Shown here piece after piece: positions 36,194-46,100 of a stretch of 64,000 nt of DNA. Source of the DNA: G963662265 sp963668545. Its GTDB lineage: Bacteria > Spirochaetota > Spirochaetia > CADAEX01. The translations under genes were made by a program, and so were the position numbers. The stretch spans positions 2,294,001-2,358,000 of the forward strand of contig OY764868.1 of NCBI GenBank assembly GCA_963668545.1, in the 5' to 3' direction. The notes beneath the pieces are model-generated. The model had not been told where the DNA came from, made no database searches, and saw nothing but the letters and a program-made list of their open reading frames with translations. Each line of letters begins with the position of its first letter. The stretch's first letter is position 1.

Positions 36194-36292
36194 ATAATAA
36201 TAACTATTACCATCAAAAACAATAAGATACACAACTAACTTCTTTGATCGAAGAAATATAATTGTTTTTTCTATCTTCTATAATAATAACTA
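36194..36292. promoter_or_regulatory. Candidate regulatory region of dfx operon: direct repeat and palindrome
   Basis: ATAATAATAACTA occurs twice (36194-36206 and 36280-36292). Between them is TTCTTTGATCGAAGAA (36240-36255), nearly a perfect palindrome. Peroxide- or iron-sensing regulators (PerR/Fur type) bind AT-rich dyads in such positions, but neither element matches their consensus well. Confidence 0.3.
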
Positions 36293-36389
36293 ATTATTTT
36301 CAAAAATAAAACTTTTTTCAGCAGATTTTATATATATTTCAGTCCATATGAACATGGGATCAATATTTGATTTAATATCCGGTATATAT

Positions 36390-39300
36390 TTATCTGAACC
36401 ATGCAGGTATGACTGGTTCTATTTCATCAACAGAGTCAAATCCCTTTGAATAAAGTTTCCCTTCTGAAAAACTGGTTTCAAATGAAAACACTCCAGGGCA
36501 TCTGCTGACCAGGGTCATTTTACCATTAATAATTTTATAAATACTTATACCCTCTTCACCCTCAGACCTAACAAAAAAATCTTTATATAATTTGACATCA
36601 TTTCCAACATTATATACAACTTCAGGAGACTTAACTTTTCCCTCTTCCAGAAGATATTTTCCAATCCTGCTGCCTGAATATATATTAATTTCAACATTAA
36701 CTTCAGTTTCAACACACTCCGCCTTATCTATTTTCTCTTCCTGTATTTCAGAGATTTTTTCAAATCCATCCTTTTCTGTAATCCTGAATATTTCAAAACT
36801 GTTATCCATAACCAGACAAATATAATTAATACTGCTGTCTGAAAATGATAAAATATCTTTTATTCCGTTTATTTCCATGGACGCAATAAGGCGGGGAGCA
36901 TTTCCTGTAATATCAAAACTGAAAAAAAGTAGTTCACTGCTGTCATTAAGTATTACTGAATAATCACCTGCTGATACAGCTTTACGCCCCCTGTAGCCGT
37001 TATTATCAGCTTTAACTGCCCTTCCACTTTCATATGGAAGAATCTCATAGTTATAGTTCTCATCTATTGCTGCAGTATAGGAGGGACTGCTCCATATCTG
37101 CCTGTAGATACCTTCTGATAAAGCAACAGGAGCAGGCAGATAATCATTTCTGTCAGAATAATAAATTCCGTTTTCAGTCAATGCAATTAACTTATCACCT
37201 GAAAGCTCGAATTCTTCAATTCTGCCGGGGAAAATATAGCGGTTGCTTATATATGAGACCCCTTCTGTCATTATCCTGTAAAGCTCAAGTCCGTCCTGAG
37301 ATTTTACAATATACAAATAACCGTTATTATCACTGCAGACAGATATATACCCACCTTCATTCTTTTCAACAGATGTGAAATAAACCGGCTCCGCATCTTC
37401 ATACAGGTAATACAGATCAGTGGCAGAAACCCTGTCTACTGCAAGGTATGATCTCCCGCTGTGAGCAGTGAAAATATTCAGTCCAAGTGTTTTTCCCTTA
37501 CCCTGAAGCATATGGATCTCTGAATCATCTGAAAATGGATTGAATAAAATTATCCTCCCGTCTCCTGTCATGGCAGCTGAAACAAGACGGTCATTTACAA
37601 ATGAAGACTGTGCTTCTGCTATATCATATTCTGTTGTCCTTTCGTGCTTTCTGGAGAGTTTTCCTTCCGAATCTATTCTGAAAATTATTACTTTACCGTC
37701 ATCGCTGAAAGAGGTCATCAACAGCTCATTTTCATCACCTGCAACAGGTACGCCGGTAAAACTGTACCCGGTATACAGATCTTCCTTTGCAGGCATGTCC
37801 GGCTGTTCAATATTAAGAACCCTTATCCCCCGTTCTTCCTCGTTTATATAAACATAAGGGAAGCGGGAAAAAATACAGTTGCCCTTATACTGTTCGCGCC
37901 TTACTACCGGAACAGGGTTTGACGGATCTGATATATTGTAAAGCACAAATCCGTTTTCAGATGAAACAATATAGCAGTATTCCTCATCCACAGAAATATA
38001 ATCAGCTGCTTCATTAATTTCACCTGCATAAACTGGATTATTGATATCTGTAATATCATTTATGATTATTCTGTCAGACATTGTATATGCATAATTATTG
38101 ATTACAAAGATTTTTCCTATATCATATGATTCATCAACTTCTTTGATTTCATGTATCTTTTTCTCACTACCGTTTGAAGGTTTTGAAATTGTTTCAAGGC
38201 TTCTCACACTGATAAAACCATCCGGTTCAACTGAATACCTGTAGCTTTCTGCAGGAGTAACATTTTCATCTGTAAAACTTTCACCTGAAAACCCTTCTGC
38301 CAGCAAAACTTTTTCTCCTGACCTGACAGAATTCCTGAAAAGATTATATTTTGAAGCTTCATTTATATGCGGCCATTTTACTTTAACCCTTCCGAAATAT
38401 CCCTCTGCACTGGGCTTGAGTGCTGATGGATCAAGAGGAAGGACCAGCTCGTTTTTACCCTTGAGAACATCTCTGCTCCCTGCTTCCCCGGCTTCTATCC
38501 GGATCTTATAAACAGTACTGTTTACAAGACTGTTAAGCCTTACCGGGGATATAATATTATCAAGTACAGTTTCTTCGGAATTCCCGGAGCTGATACATAT
38601 CCTGTATTCAGCTTCAACCGGTAAATCATCCCAGCTCAATGAAATTGAACCGTCTCCGGCAGAGATATCATAATCAACAATATCATAATCACTCTTCATT
38701 ATTTCAACAGAATGTGAACTGCTCTTATAGTTAGTAAGCGATACATTAACAAGCAGTTTCTGCTTGTCTGCTATATTATAAAGCGATGTATCAAGCACAT
38801 AACGGAAGTTTCCGTTTCCGGAAACATGAAGCTCTTCATCAAGTCCTGCCGGTGACAGAGATATTCGAGCCTCCTTAACAAGGCTGCTGATATATTTGTC
38901 ATGACCGGGGATATCAACATGTCCCTTTACTGTCAGGTACTTACCGAACCTGTAGCTGTCAGATGGTTTTTCAATTATTATTTCAGGTTTCACATTTCTG
39001 TTAAACAGAACAATAAGTTTGTCATGCCTGCTGCCGTCATCCTTGAGCGCAGTCATAAATATCTTAAGGCTTTTATCAAGTGTCTCTGTAGGAATATAGA
39101 ACCCGAACTCCCCTGCATAATCTGTTTCAATTTCCTCAGTCTCACCCTCTGCAGTTTTCCAGCTGAAGCTGCTCAGTTCTGAATCCAGTGTTTTACCTGA
39201 TATAAAAACCTTTTTCCTGTAAAAGCTTCTGTCCTCGGGTGTTTCCAGAGTAAAGAGCTCCCTGTCAGACCATACATCGGATTCCTCTTCCGGCGCCTCC

Positions 39301-39725
39301 TCCTCAGCTTCAGCAGTTCCGCCAGGCTCAGTTTTCTGAACTACAGCTATTTCAGGAGCTTTTTCCTCCTGTTCGACAACTTTTTCCGGTTCAGAAACTT
39401 CTTCCTTTTTCTCAGGAGGTTCTTCCTTTACTTCCGGCTTTTTAACAGTTTCGGTTTTCTTTACAGGTTCAGCTTTCCCGGCAGGAACAGCTTTTTCCTC
39501 TGCAGCAGCGATTATTACAGGTTTATCATCCTTGAAATACCCTGAAAGAAGCAGCTTTTTTATCCGGATTACCTCATCTGTTTCAAGCAGAAGATAATCA
39601 GGCTCTTCAGCATAAGCAGCTGCTTCCGGGGCTGATGATTTCGGGTCTCTGGTGTTAAGTGCAAAAAATGCGGCAGCAGTTATTATTACCGCTGCCGACA
39701 GTAAAATAATTATCCTTTTTTTCAT
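36390..39725 (-). CDS. Membrane-anchored protein with TonB-like linker, Ig/FN3-like domains and LVIVD beta-propeller
   Basis: 1111 residues. Residues 5-24 are a membrane anchor without a clear cleavage site. A Lys/Glu/Pro-rich stretch (about 72-150, repeats such as PVKKTETVKKPEVKEEPPEK) resembles the periplasm-spanning linker of TonB. From about 170 to 520 come beta-sandwich domains, including an FN3-like one (GSISLSWDDLPVEAEYRICIS). The rest holds LVIVD-type repeats (INDITDINNPVYAG, YNISDPSNPVPVV) that form a beta-propeller in extracytoplasmic proteins. It begins 13 bases after the preceding lipoprotein gene with a poor ribosome site, so coupling is likely. Function unknown. Confidence 0.75.
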   Translation of the reverse strand: MKKRIIILLSAAVIITAAAFFALNTRDPKSSAPEAAAYAEEPDYLLLETDEVIRIKKLLLSGYFKDDKPVIIAAAEEKAVPAGKAEPVKKTETVKKPEVKEEPPEKKEEVSEPEKVVEQEEKAPEIAVVQKTEPGGTAEAEEEAPEEESDVWSDRELFTLETPEDRSFYRKKVFISGKTLDSELSSFSWKTAEGETEEIETDYAGEFGFYIPTETLDKSLKIFMTALKDDGSRHDKLIVLFNRNVKPEIIIEKPSDSYRFGKYLTVKGHVDIPGHDKYISSLVKEARISLSPAGLDEELHVSGNGNFRYVLDTSLYNIADKQKLLVNVSLTNYKSSSHSVEIMKSDYDIVDYDISAGDGSISLSWDDLPVEAEYRICISSGNSEETVLDNIISPVRLNSLVNSTVYKIRIEAGEAGSRDVLKGKNELVLPLDPSALKPSAEGYFGRVKVKWPHINEASKYNLFRNSVRSGEKVLLAEGFSGESFTDENVTPAESYRYSVEPDGFISVRSLETISKPSNGSEKKIHEIKEVDESYDIGKIFVINNYAYTMSDRIIINDITDINNPVYAGEINEAADYISVDEEYCYIVSSENGFVLYNISDPSNPVPVVRREQYKGNCIFSRFPYVYINEEERGIRVLNIEQPDMPAKEDLYTGYSFTGVPVAGDENELLMTSFSDDGKVIIFRIDSEGKLSRKHERTTEYDIAEAQSSFVNDRLVSAAMTGDGRIILFNPFSDDSEIHMLQGKGKTLGLNIFTAHSGRSYLAVDRVSATDLYYLYEDAEPVYFTSVEKNEGGYISVCSDNNGYLYIVKSQDGLELYRIMTEGVSYISNRYIFPGRIEEFELSGDKLIALTENGIYYSDRNDYLPAPVALSEGIYRQIWSSPSYTAAIDENYNYEILPYESGRAVKADNNGYRGRKAVSAGDYSVILNDSSELLFFSFDITGNAPRLIASMEINGIKDILSFSDSSINYICLVMDNSFEIFRITEKDGFEKISEIQEEKIDKAECVETEVNVEINIYSGSRIGKYLLEEGKVKSPEVVYNVGNDVKLYKDFFVRSEGEEGISIYKIINGKMTLVSRCPGVFSFETSFSEGKLYSKGFDSVDEIEPVIPAWFR

Positions 39726-39738
39726 ATATCAAACTTAA

Positions 39739-42700
39739 TTAAGGTACAAGGTTTATTGTAATAGACCAGGTTGATGTTTTACCAGTATTACCATTCCCAG
39801 CACTGTCAACAAATTCACCTGCATTAACTTTCAGATTATAGGTCTTGTCCTCAGCCAGTGAGGAAGTACTGATTGAAGCTCTCACAGTTCCGGCTGCTGC
39901 ATCAAGTACTGTAACATCAGTACATGTAACATCTGTTCCTGAAGTGTCAAAAATTACACTGCTTCCCCCGCTCTTTTCATATATAGAATTTGTATCTGAA
40001 ACAGTAAAGATAACATCTATTGTTTGAGATGATGAATACACAGTACCTGTTACAGGAGATGTTGGTTCACCAACAACAGGAGGTGTTGTATCAACTGTAA
40101 AACTCCAGCAGCCTGAATAAGCATCACAGTAGTGTTCTGTACCGTCAACATCCTTAAATGCGGAAGCATCAAATCCTACAGAATATATATTTCCGTCTGA
40201 TAAAGTATCATCAGGGAGGGTAAAGGTAATACTTCCTGATGTTTCACTGACTGTATAATAAATACCGCCTACACTTACTTTTCCGGCATTTGTACCTGTA
40301 CCGGTAGAAGCATTTTCATCAAAATCAAATTCAACTGTCGGACTTGTATCATTTATATAGCTTCCGTCTGCGGGAGATTTTGAACTTTCAACTACATATG
40401 GTTTTGTATCTACAGTAAAAGTGTTTCCGTCTGTCTGGGGTAAAGGATTGGATACTGCATCAATAAATGATCCTTCCAGCAATCTTAAATTATAATCTTC
40501 ATCAGATTCAAAATTACTCTTATCAATTGAGATTGTTGCAGTTGAACCAGTCAGTGTAACAGCACTCATATTTATACTCACGGCAGAAGAAGAACTTCTT
40601 ACAAGCTGTATTAAATCGCCTGTCCCCTTTGACAGTGAAGTACTGTCACTTAATGTTATTGTAAAAAGAATATTTCCTGATGGGTATGTATTAATTGTTG
40701 TACTTGTAATATCAGAACCTGCACCGCCTATCTGCGCTGTTAATGAAGTGACAGTAGGTGATGAATCATCCACTTTAAATGTTGATCCGGATGTTTCAGT
40801 AGTCGGATTCGAAGCTTCATCGGCAAATGCTCCTGAAAGCAACTTAAGGTTATAATCTCCATCAGATGTAAAATTGCTCTTATCAACTGTTACAGTAGCT
40901 GTTGATCCTGAGAGAGTTACAGTACTCATGTCTATGTTTAAAACTGATGATGAGTCTTTAATCAGCTGTATCAGATTTCCAGTCCCCTTGGACAGATCTG
41001 TATTGTCTGAAAGAGTAACTGTAAATTCGATATTGCTTGCTGGTGCAGTAATATTTGTACCTGTTATATCTGAACCTGCACCTCCGATCTTCGCTGTTAT
41101 TGAACTTACAGAAGGAACAGTGCCATCCACTTCAAATGCTGAACCTAACATCTCAGGTGATATATTTGAAGCTTCATCGATAAATGCTCCCGAAAGCAGC
41201 TTGAGGTTATAAGCTCCGTCAGATGCAAAATTATCCTTACTTACTGTAAAAGTTGCTGTCGAGCCTGAGAGAGTTACAGTGCTCATGTTTATATTTAATA
41301 TTGAAACTGAGTCTTTAACAAGCTGAATCAGTTCTCCTGTTCCTTTACTAAGTGAAGAGCTGTCAGACATGGATATTGTAAATTTGATATCACTTGCAGG
41401 TGCTTTTATTACTGATCCTGTTACATCTGAACCTGCGCCTCCAATCTGTGCTGTTATTGAATCAACAGAAGGGGGATCTGCATCAACTGTAAATGAGCTT
41501 CCGTTTGTCAGTGGTGAAGGATTCGAAGCAGCATCAACAAAAGCCCCTTCAAGTAGCCTCAGGTGATAATCCTCATCAGAATTAAAATAACTCTTGTCAA
41601 CACTGACTGTCGCTGTTAATCCTGATAAAGTCACTGCACTCATATTAATATCCACATCAGAAGATGAACTTCTTACAAGCTGAATAAGATCACCTGTTCC
41701 CTTTGTAATCACTGTAATATCTGAAAGAGTTATTGCAAACTCGATATTGCTTGCTGGAGCAGAAATAAGAGTTCCTGTTATATCACCTCCGGCACCGCCT
41801 ATCTGCGCTGTAATTGAATCTACTGAAGGATCTGTTGTGTCAGCAGTAAAAACCCAGTTGCCGGATGTAATCCCTGCGAAATAATTATCTGAAGTGTCCT
41901 TTATCACGCTGCCCGGAATAACAACTGAATATTCTCCATCACCGTCTGAAAAGGGAATGGAAAGGGTGTCGTCTGAAAGTGTTGCTGTTTTGTTTATCGG
42001 TGTTCCTGATCCATCCTTGTAAAGCTGTACAGATACTGTAGAAGGGCTGAGATCCCCCTCACTGAAAAGAAGGATAAGATTTCCGCTTGAGAGAGAGACT
42101 ATACTGTTGTGCAGAGGTGTAAGGGTATCAACCACAGGGGATGCTTCATCAAGGAATACAAAATCATAGGATGTCAATATGTTGTTTGCCTTATCAAGGG
42201 CAACAGATGAATTTGAGACATCAGAACTTTTTGATCTGAGAGTATAAAGGGTTGTTCCGTCCTTTGCTGATATCTGGTTTTTATCAGCAATATTCATCCT
42301 GAATGTCCCTGTTCCTCCTGTTACAGATGACGGGGACGGTGAATCAAAGTCACCTATTTCCTGTATACTGCTTATGGATATTACTTCCGATGTATTTGTT
42401 TTCTTTACAATCTCAAGATCCGAGGCTGCAAGAAGCGAAGCTCTGTATCTTGCGCCCCACAATTTGTCAGGCAGCAAATCAGCATCTGATGAGTCGTTTA
42501 TCTCTATATCAACATATGTATTTTTTATGCCTGCACTACTGGCAACATAATGCCGGGAAACCAGAGGGGCTGTGTTGTCTGCATTGAAAAATACATTTTT
42601 TGTTGATGATTCAGATGATCCAAGAGCAGTACATTCAAGTATTAGTATCTGTGAACTGTCACTGTATGAGGATGTGTCTATTCCGCTTTTATCAAAATAG

Positions 42701-43746
42701 AAGGTAGTTGTACCGTCTCCATTATTATTATACGAAGTAAAATTCAGTGTCTGAGCAGCTGTTCCATCTCCGGGAGTAACACGGTAAGTTATATTTTCTA
42801 TAGTTTTTGCTGTGGGACCGACATGGCATGAGAATGATATTTCATCCCCGATACTCAGATACCTGTTATTATCAGTAAATTCTGAAGGTGTTGCACTGTC
42901 AAGTTCAATATCAGGACTGACATTTCCGTCTGAGATATTGTATTCAATCTCCTTTATATGGCCGTTAAGATCTGCAGCATAAAAACTAAAAGCTTTTGAA
43001 CCGCTTTCACCGACCATTGATATTGAATCACTGAAACTTCCGTCATTAATATTGAACTGGAATGTATTATTCAGAATAACACCGTCATTATCTGCATCAG
43101 TAGTGGAAATTGGGTAGATCTGGAGCTTCCTTGAATCAGATTCAAGCTGCCATTTAATATAATCAATATTCTCAATTGATATTGGAGTTGTATTGAAATC
43201 AAGCACTGTTCCAGAGATACTGATACTTGTTTCATATGTTGTATCAATTGTAGGGGAAGTCAGATCAAGATAGAGACCGTCAGTATTCTCATACAGAATC
43301 AAGGTCTCTTCCGCTGTATTGCCATTCCAGTCAACAGCTTCAAGGTTAACAAAAAGTCGGCCTGTCAGAACATCAGGATCAACAGTAGAAAAATCAAAGG
43401 AAAATGCTCCGGTTGAGGAATTATAGCTTACAGGAGTTGTTCCTGCAGAACTGTCCTGGGATACATTCCCGGATGATATAACAACACCTCCCGATATAGA
43501 CCTGTTCTGTACATCAAATGAAAATCTTTCTATCGAGTTTTTAGCATCATCTTCAACCCTTCCTGTAAAAGTGACTGATGATCTATAAAGTGAATTATTG
43601 GAAGGAGATGATACAATAATTGACGGCGCCCCTTCATCCTCAACCTTGGCAACTATCTCTTCAGTAATAGGTTCAGGACATGAAACAAAAACGAAAACAG
43701 ATAGAATAAGAACCAGTATGTGATATATGTTCAATTTTATCTTCAT
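39739..43746 (-). CDS. Large repeat-containing lipoprotein with Ig-like/Big domains
   Basis: 1335 residues from ATG 43746 with CGGAGAA upstream. The signal peptide ends in the lipobox FVFVSC (Cys about 23). Several beta-sandwich domains follow. A Big_5/SbsA-like domain (around residues 600-700) is followed by four repeats of about 118 residues, each opening with text like SITAQIGGAGSDITG and holding KGTGDLIQLV and YNLKLLSGAFVDEASN. Two more Ig-like domains end the chain. Rich in Ser, Thr, Asp and Gly, as in surface adhesins or stalk proteins. Second-largest gene of a four-gene envelope cluster. Function not established. Confidence 0.75.
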   Translation of the reverse strand: MKIKLNIYHILVLILSVFVFVSCPEPITEEIVAKVEDEGAPSIIVSSPSNNSLYRSSVTFTGRVEDDAKNSIERFSFDVQNRSISGGVVISSGNVSQDSSAGTTPVSYNSSTGAFSFDFSTVDPDVLTGRLFVNLEAVDWNGNTAEETLILYENTDGLYLDLTSPTIDTTYETSISISGTVLDFNTTPISIENIDYIKWQLESDSRKLQIYPISTTDADNDGVILNNTFQFNINDGSFSDSISMVGESGSKAFSFYAADLNGHIKEIEYNISDGNVSPDIELDSATPSEFTDNNRYLSIGDEISFSCHVGPTAKTIENITYRVTPGDGTAAQTLNFTSYNNNGDGTTTFYFDKSGIDTSSYSDSSQILILECTALGSSESSTKNVFFNADNTAPLVSRHYVASSAGIKNTYVDIEINDSSDADLLPDKLWGARYRASLLAASDLEIVKKTNTSEVISISSIQEIGDFDSPSPSSVTGGTGTFRMNIADKNQISAKDGTTLYTLRSKSSDVSNSSVALDKANNILTSYDFVFLDEASPVVDTLTPLHNSIVSLSSGNLILLFSEGDLSPSTVSVQLYKDGSGTPINKTATLSDDTLSIPFSDGDGEYSVVIPGSVIKDTSDNYFAGITSGNWVFTADTTDPSVDSITAQIGGAGGDITGTLISAPASNIEFAITLSDITVITKGTGDLIQLVRSSSSDVDINMSAVTLSGLTATVSVDKSYFNSDEDYHLRLLEGAFVDAASNPSPLTNGSSFTVDADPPSVDSITAQIGGAGSDVTGSVIKAPASDIKFTISMSDSSSLSKGTGELIQLVKDSVSILNINMSTVTLSGSTATFTVSKDNFASDGAYNLKLLSGAFIDEASNISPEMLGSAFEVDGTVPSVSSITAKIGGAGSDITGTNITAPASNIEFTVTLSDNTDLSKGTGNLIQLIKDSSSVLNIDMSTVTLSGSTATVTVDKSNFTSDGDYNLKLLSGAFADEASNPTTETSGSTFKVDDSSPTVTSLTAQIGGAGSDITSTTINTYPSGNILFTITLSDSTSLSKGTGDLIQLVRSSSSAVSINMSAVTLTGSTATISIDKSNFESDEDYNLRLLEGSFIDAVSNPLPQTDGNTFTVDTKPYVVESSKSPADGSYINDTSPTVEFDFDENASTGTGTNAGKVSVGGIYYTVSETSGSITFTLPDDTLSDGNIYSVGFDASAFKDVDGTEHYCDAYSGCWSFTVDTTPPVVGEPTSPVTGTVYSSSQTIDVIFTVSDTNSIYEKSGGSSVIFDTSGTDVTCTDVTVLDAAAGTVRASISTSSLAEDKTYNLKVNAGEFVDSAGNGNTGKTSTWSITINLVP
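40411..41836 (-). repeat. Four tandem repeats of about 354-360 bases inside the lipoprotein gene
   Basis: The plus-strand text GCACCGCCTATCTGCGCTGT and close variants recur near 40721, 41078, 41435 and 41793, spaced 350-360 bases. Each unit encodes about 118 residues. The copies differ at many silent and coding positions, so the duplication is not recent. Confidence 0.85.
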
Positions 43747-43849
43747 ATTATTCTCCGTTTTTCTTTCATGCAGCATTTTTGAGGTCCTTTATAATTTTAC
43801 GTTGCTCCAGTCGGTATTGTCGCATTCAGAACAATAGAACTGCAGAAAT

Positions 43850-46045
43850 CTATTCGCTATCCTGTGAAAGGCTGTCTGTTTCATCTCCGAACAGTACTGA
43901 CAATCCGCCTGACATATCGGAAGCCCTGCTCCCGTCATCAGCCACTTTTTCAAGATAATTGAACTTATCAGCCATTTCGGGGTCAATCTCTTTAATTGCC
44001 CTGAAATACTCTCCCGCCATTTCATATTCCTCAAGTTCATAATATGAGCGGGAAATATTCAGCACAACCTTGAGGTACAGGCTGCTTTTCCGCCGGTTGA
44101 GATTTTCAAGTTCTTTCTCGGCTCTGTGATAGTTCCTGAGGGCATTTTCATATTCTTCCTGGAGAAAATAGAGGTTTCCAACATTAATCTTCGGCTGTAT
44201 ATAGTTTTTATCCTTTTCAAGAGCCCTGTTGAAGGATTCCTCTGCAACTTCGTAACGGCCGTACTGGGCAGCAAGTATACCAAGGCTGTTGAAACTGGTT
44301 TTGGTATCCTCTTTTTCAGCTTCATTCCTGTAGTGTGTTATAACAACATCTATAAGGCGATCAAGACTCTTTTCAACTCCAATTACAACATTTTGCTTCT
44401 CACCGTACTGCAGGCCAAGGTCGGTTTCCTTGAGAGCTACAGGCCTGTATACCTGCTGGGAATTACCGGTAATGTTGAATCCCCTGCTCTCTGGCTCACT
44501 GTCATACAGTCTGTATTCATCTATCCCCTTCTGCCATGCAGTCATGAAATCCTTTTCACCGACCATTGTTATTTCTACAGGAATCCAGAGTTCACCATTG
44601 AGGTTTATTGTCATGTTTTTATCGGGATGGACCTTCATATAATCCCTTGAGGGAATCCCTGTATTAAATGCGGGATAAATATGCCCCGGTATAGTAATAA
44701 AAGCTGTTCCTATCCCAAGTGTTTCAAGAAGAGATGAATAAAGCACTGTCAGGTCATCACAATCACCTACAGCTCTCTTGAGAGTAGTCCTGGCAAGGTT
44801 TATCGAGTCAACAATCATTGCATTTCCCTTGGCAGAAACAAACGGGGATGTCGGGTCGACCTGATAAAGGCAGCCCAGTTCCTTTAAACCGTAATATACC
44901 TGTATGCCTGACTGGAGCTTTTCGCTGAATCCCTGATTAACAGTATCCTTGCATACCTGCTTCACATAACTGGAATAATTTCTCAGGGCGCTGTCTGCAG
45001 GCGTTATAAAAGCACCCACCTTTCTGTCATCTGTCCAGGTGAGAGAAGTTTTATCATAAAGCTCATATTTTACAGGGAATATCTGTTTTGCTGCCCTTGT
45101 CCTTGACATATATTCAACAATAATCTCACCATTCAAAGGAGTAACCCCTTCTGTTTCAAATACATTATTATTGAATGTTACAGGAAGATCTACAGATACT
45201 TCCCCCCCTTTTTCCATTTCTGGTATTGTTATAATTTTTGCAGGGGTATCCATGAACCCAGCCTGATAAAAAGAAACCTCAATATCATTAATCTCAAAAT
45301 CTTCCGTATTTGCGATCTCTATTGTACCTATGGGATTGTTTACATAATAGCTCTGCATTGCAGCAAAAACTGCGGGGATATCCGCCTTTAACAGTCTGAT
45401 ACTTTTAATAATAGCTTTCGGGGAATCAGGATCAAGACCGAATCGGTAGTTCATACCGAATCCTATCCCGAAAGAAAGCCCCTTGAATTTTTCAAGAGGA
45501 CTCAGGAAATGCCTGTACTTGAGTTCCGGCATAACACTTATATTCATATTGTAGGAGGGATTTAGCCCTATAACACCAAGAAGTGAACCGAAAATATTTT
45601 TTGCACCGTAGCTTGTATCCTCATCAAGCCCTGTAAAAACACCCTGGGCGTAACCGCCTGAAGCTCCCCCGCCAATCTCGAAATTCTTGGTAATTCTGTT
45701 AACAAAAAGCGCCCCGCCTGAAACAAAATAATGCTTGTGGTCCCATTTCTCCGGTTCAATATTGTCTTTTGAATCTACAAAGGTTATCCCCGCCCTTGCA
45801 AAAGGGGTGATCCGAGGATCAAAAGGAAGCGGATATTTAGCGTTAAATGCAAATTCATAAGTAAAAGTATCAACCCCGTAATCGGAAAAGGGATTAAAAG
45901 TTGAATAATCAACACCAACAGAGAAGGGGTAATTATAATACATATTATAATCAACTTTCTGCGCAGAGCTTTCCTGTGAATATACTATATTTAAATTTAT
46001 CAGCAGTAATACAAGTATTGTTACTGCTGTGTTAATTAATTTCAC
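43850..46045 (-). CDS. Exported barrel-like / transglutaminase-like / TPR protein
   Basis: 731 residues from GTG 46045 (AGGA upstream). A signal peptide covers 1-23. Residues about 30-205 look like amphipathic outer-membrane strands (FSVGVDYSTFNPFSDYG, ITPFARAGITFVDS, LSFGIGFGMNYRFG). An Ig-like part spans about 215-330. Then comes a transglutaminase/BTLCP-like domain with candidate Cys in VGDCDDLT, His in PGHIYPAF and acid in LWIPVEIT. From about 590 to 700 there are three TPR-like repeats (YEVAEESFNRALEKDKN; YENALRNYHRAEK). Such Cys-His-Asp domains act as proteases or amide-transfer enzymes. Substrate unknown; likely periplasmic or in the outer membrane. Confidence 0.75.
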   Translation of the reverse strand: MKLINTAVTILVLLLINLNIVYSQESSAQKVDYNMYYNYPFSVGVDYSTFNPFSDYGVDTFTYEFAFNAKYPLPFDPRITPFARAGITFVDSKDNIEPEKWDHKHYFVSGGALFVNRITKNFEIGGGASGGYAQGVFTGLDEDTSYGAKNIFGSLLGVIGLNPSYNMNISVMPELKYRHFLSPLEKFKGLSFGIGFGMNYRFGLDPDSPKAIIKSIRLLKADIPAVFAAMQSYYVNNPIGTIEIANTEDFEINDIEVSFYQAGFMDTPAKIITIPEMEKGGEVSVDLPVTFNNNVFETEGVTPLNGEIIVEYMSRTRAAKQIFPVKYELYDKTSLTWTDDRKVGAFITPADSALRNYSSYVKQVCKDTVNQGFSEKLQSGIQVYYGLKELGCLYQVDPTSPFVSAKGNAMIVDSINLARTTLKRAVGDCDDLTVLYSSLLETLGIGTAFITIPGHIYPAFNTGIPSRDYMKVHPDKNMTINLNGELWIPVEITMVGEKDFMTAWQKGIDEYRLYDSEPESRGFNITGNSQQVYRPVALKETDLGLQYGEKQNVVIGVEKSLDRLIDVVITHYRNEAEKEDTKTSFNSLGILAAQYGRYEVAEESFNRALEKDKNYIQPKINVGNLYFLQEEYENALRNYHRAEKELENLNRRKSSLYLKVVLNISRSYYELEEYEMAGEYFRAIKEIDPEMADKFNYLEKVADDGSRASDMSGGLSVLFGDETDSLSQDSE

Positions 46046-46100
46046 TTTTAATTCCTGTTCTGGCGGGGAGGTATAATAACAACTCCCCCATCTTTAAATA

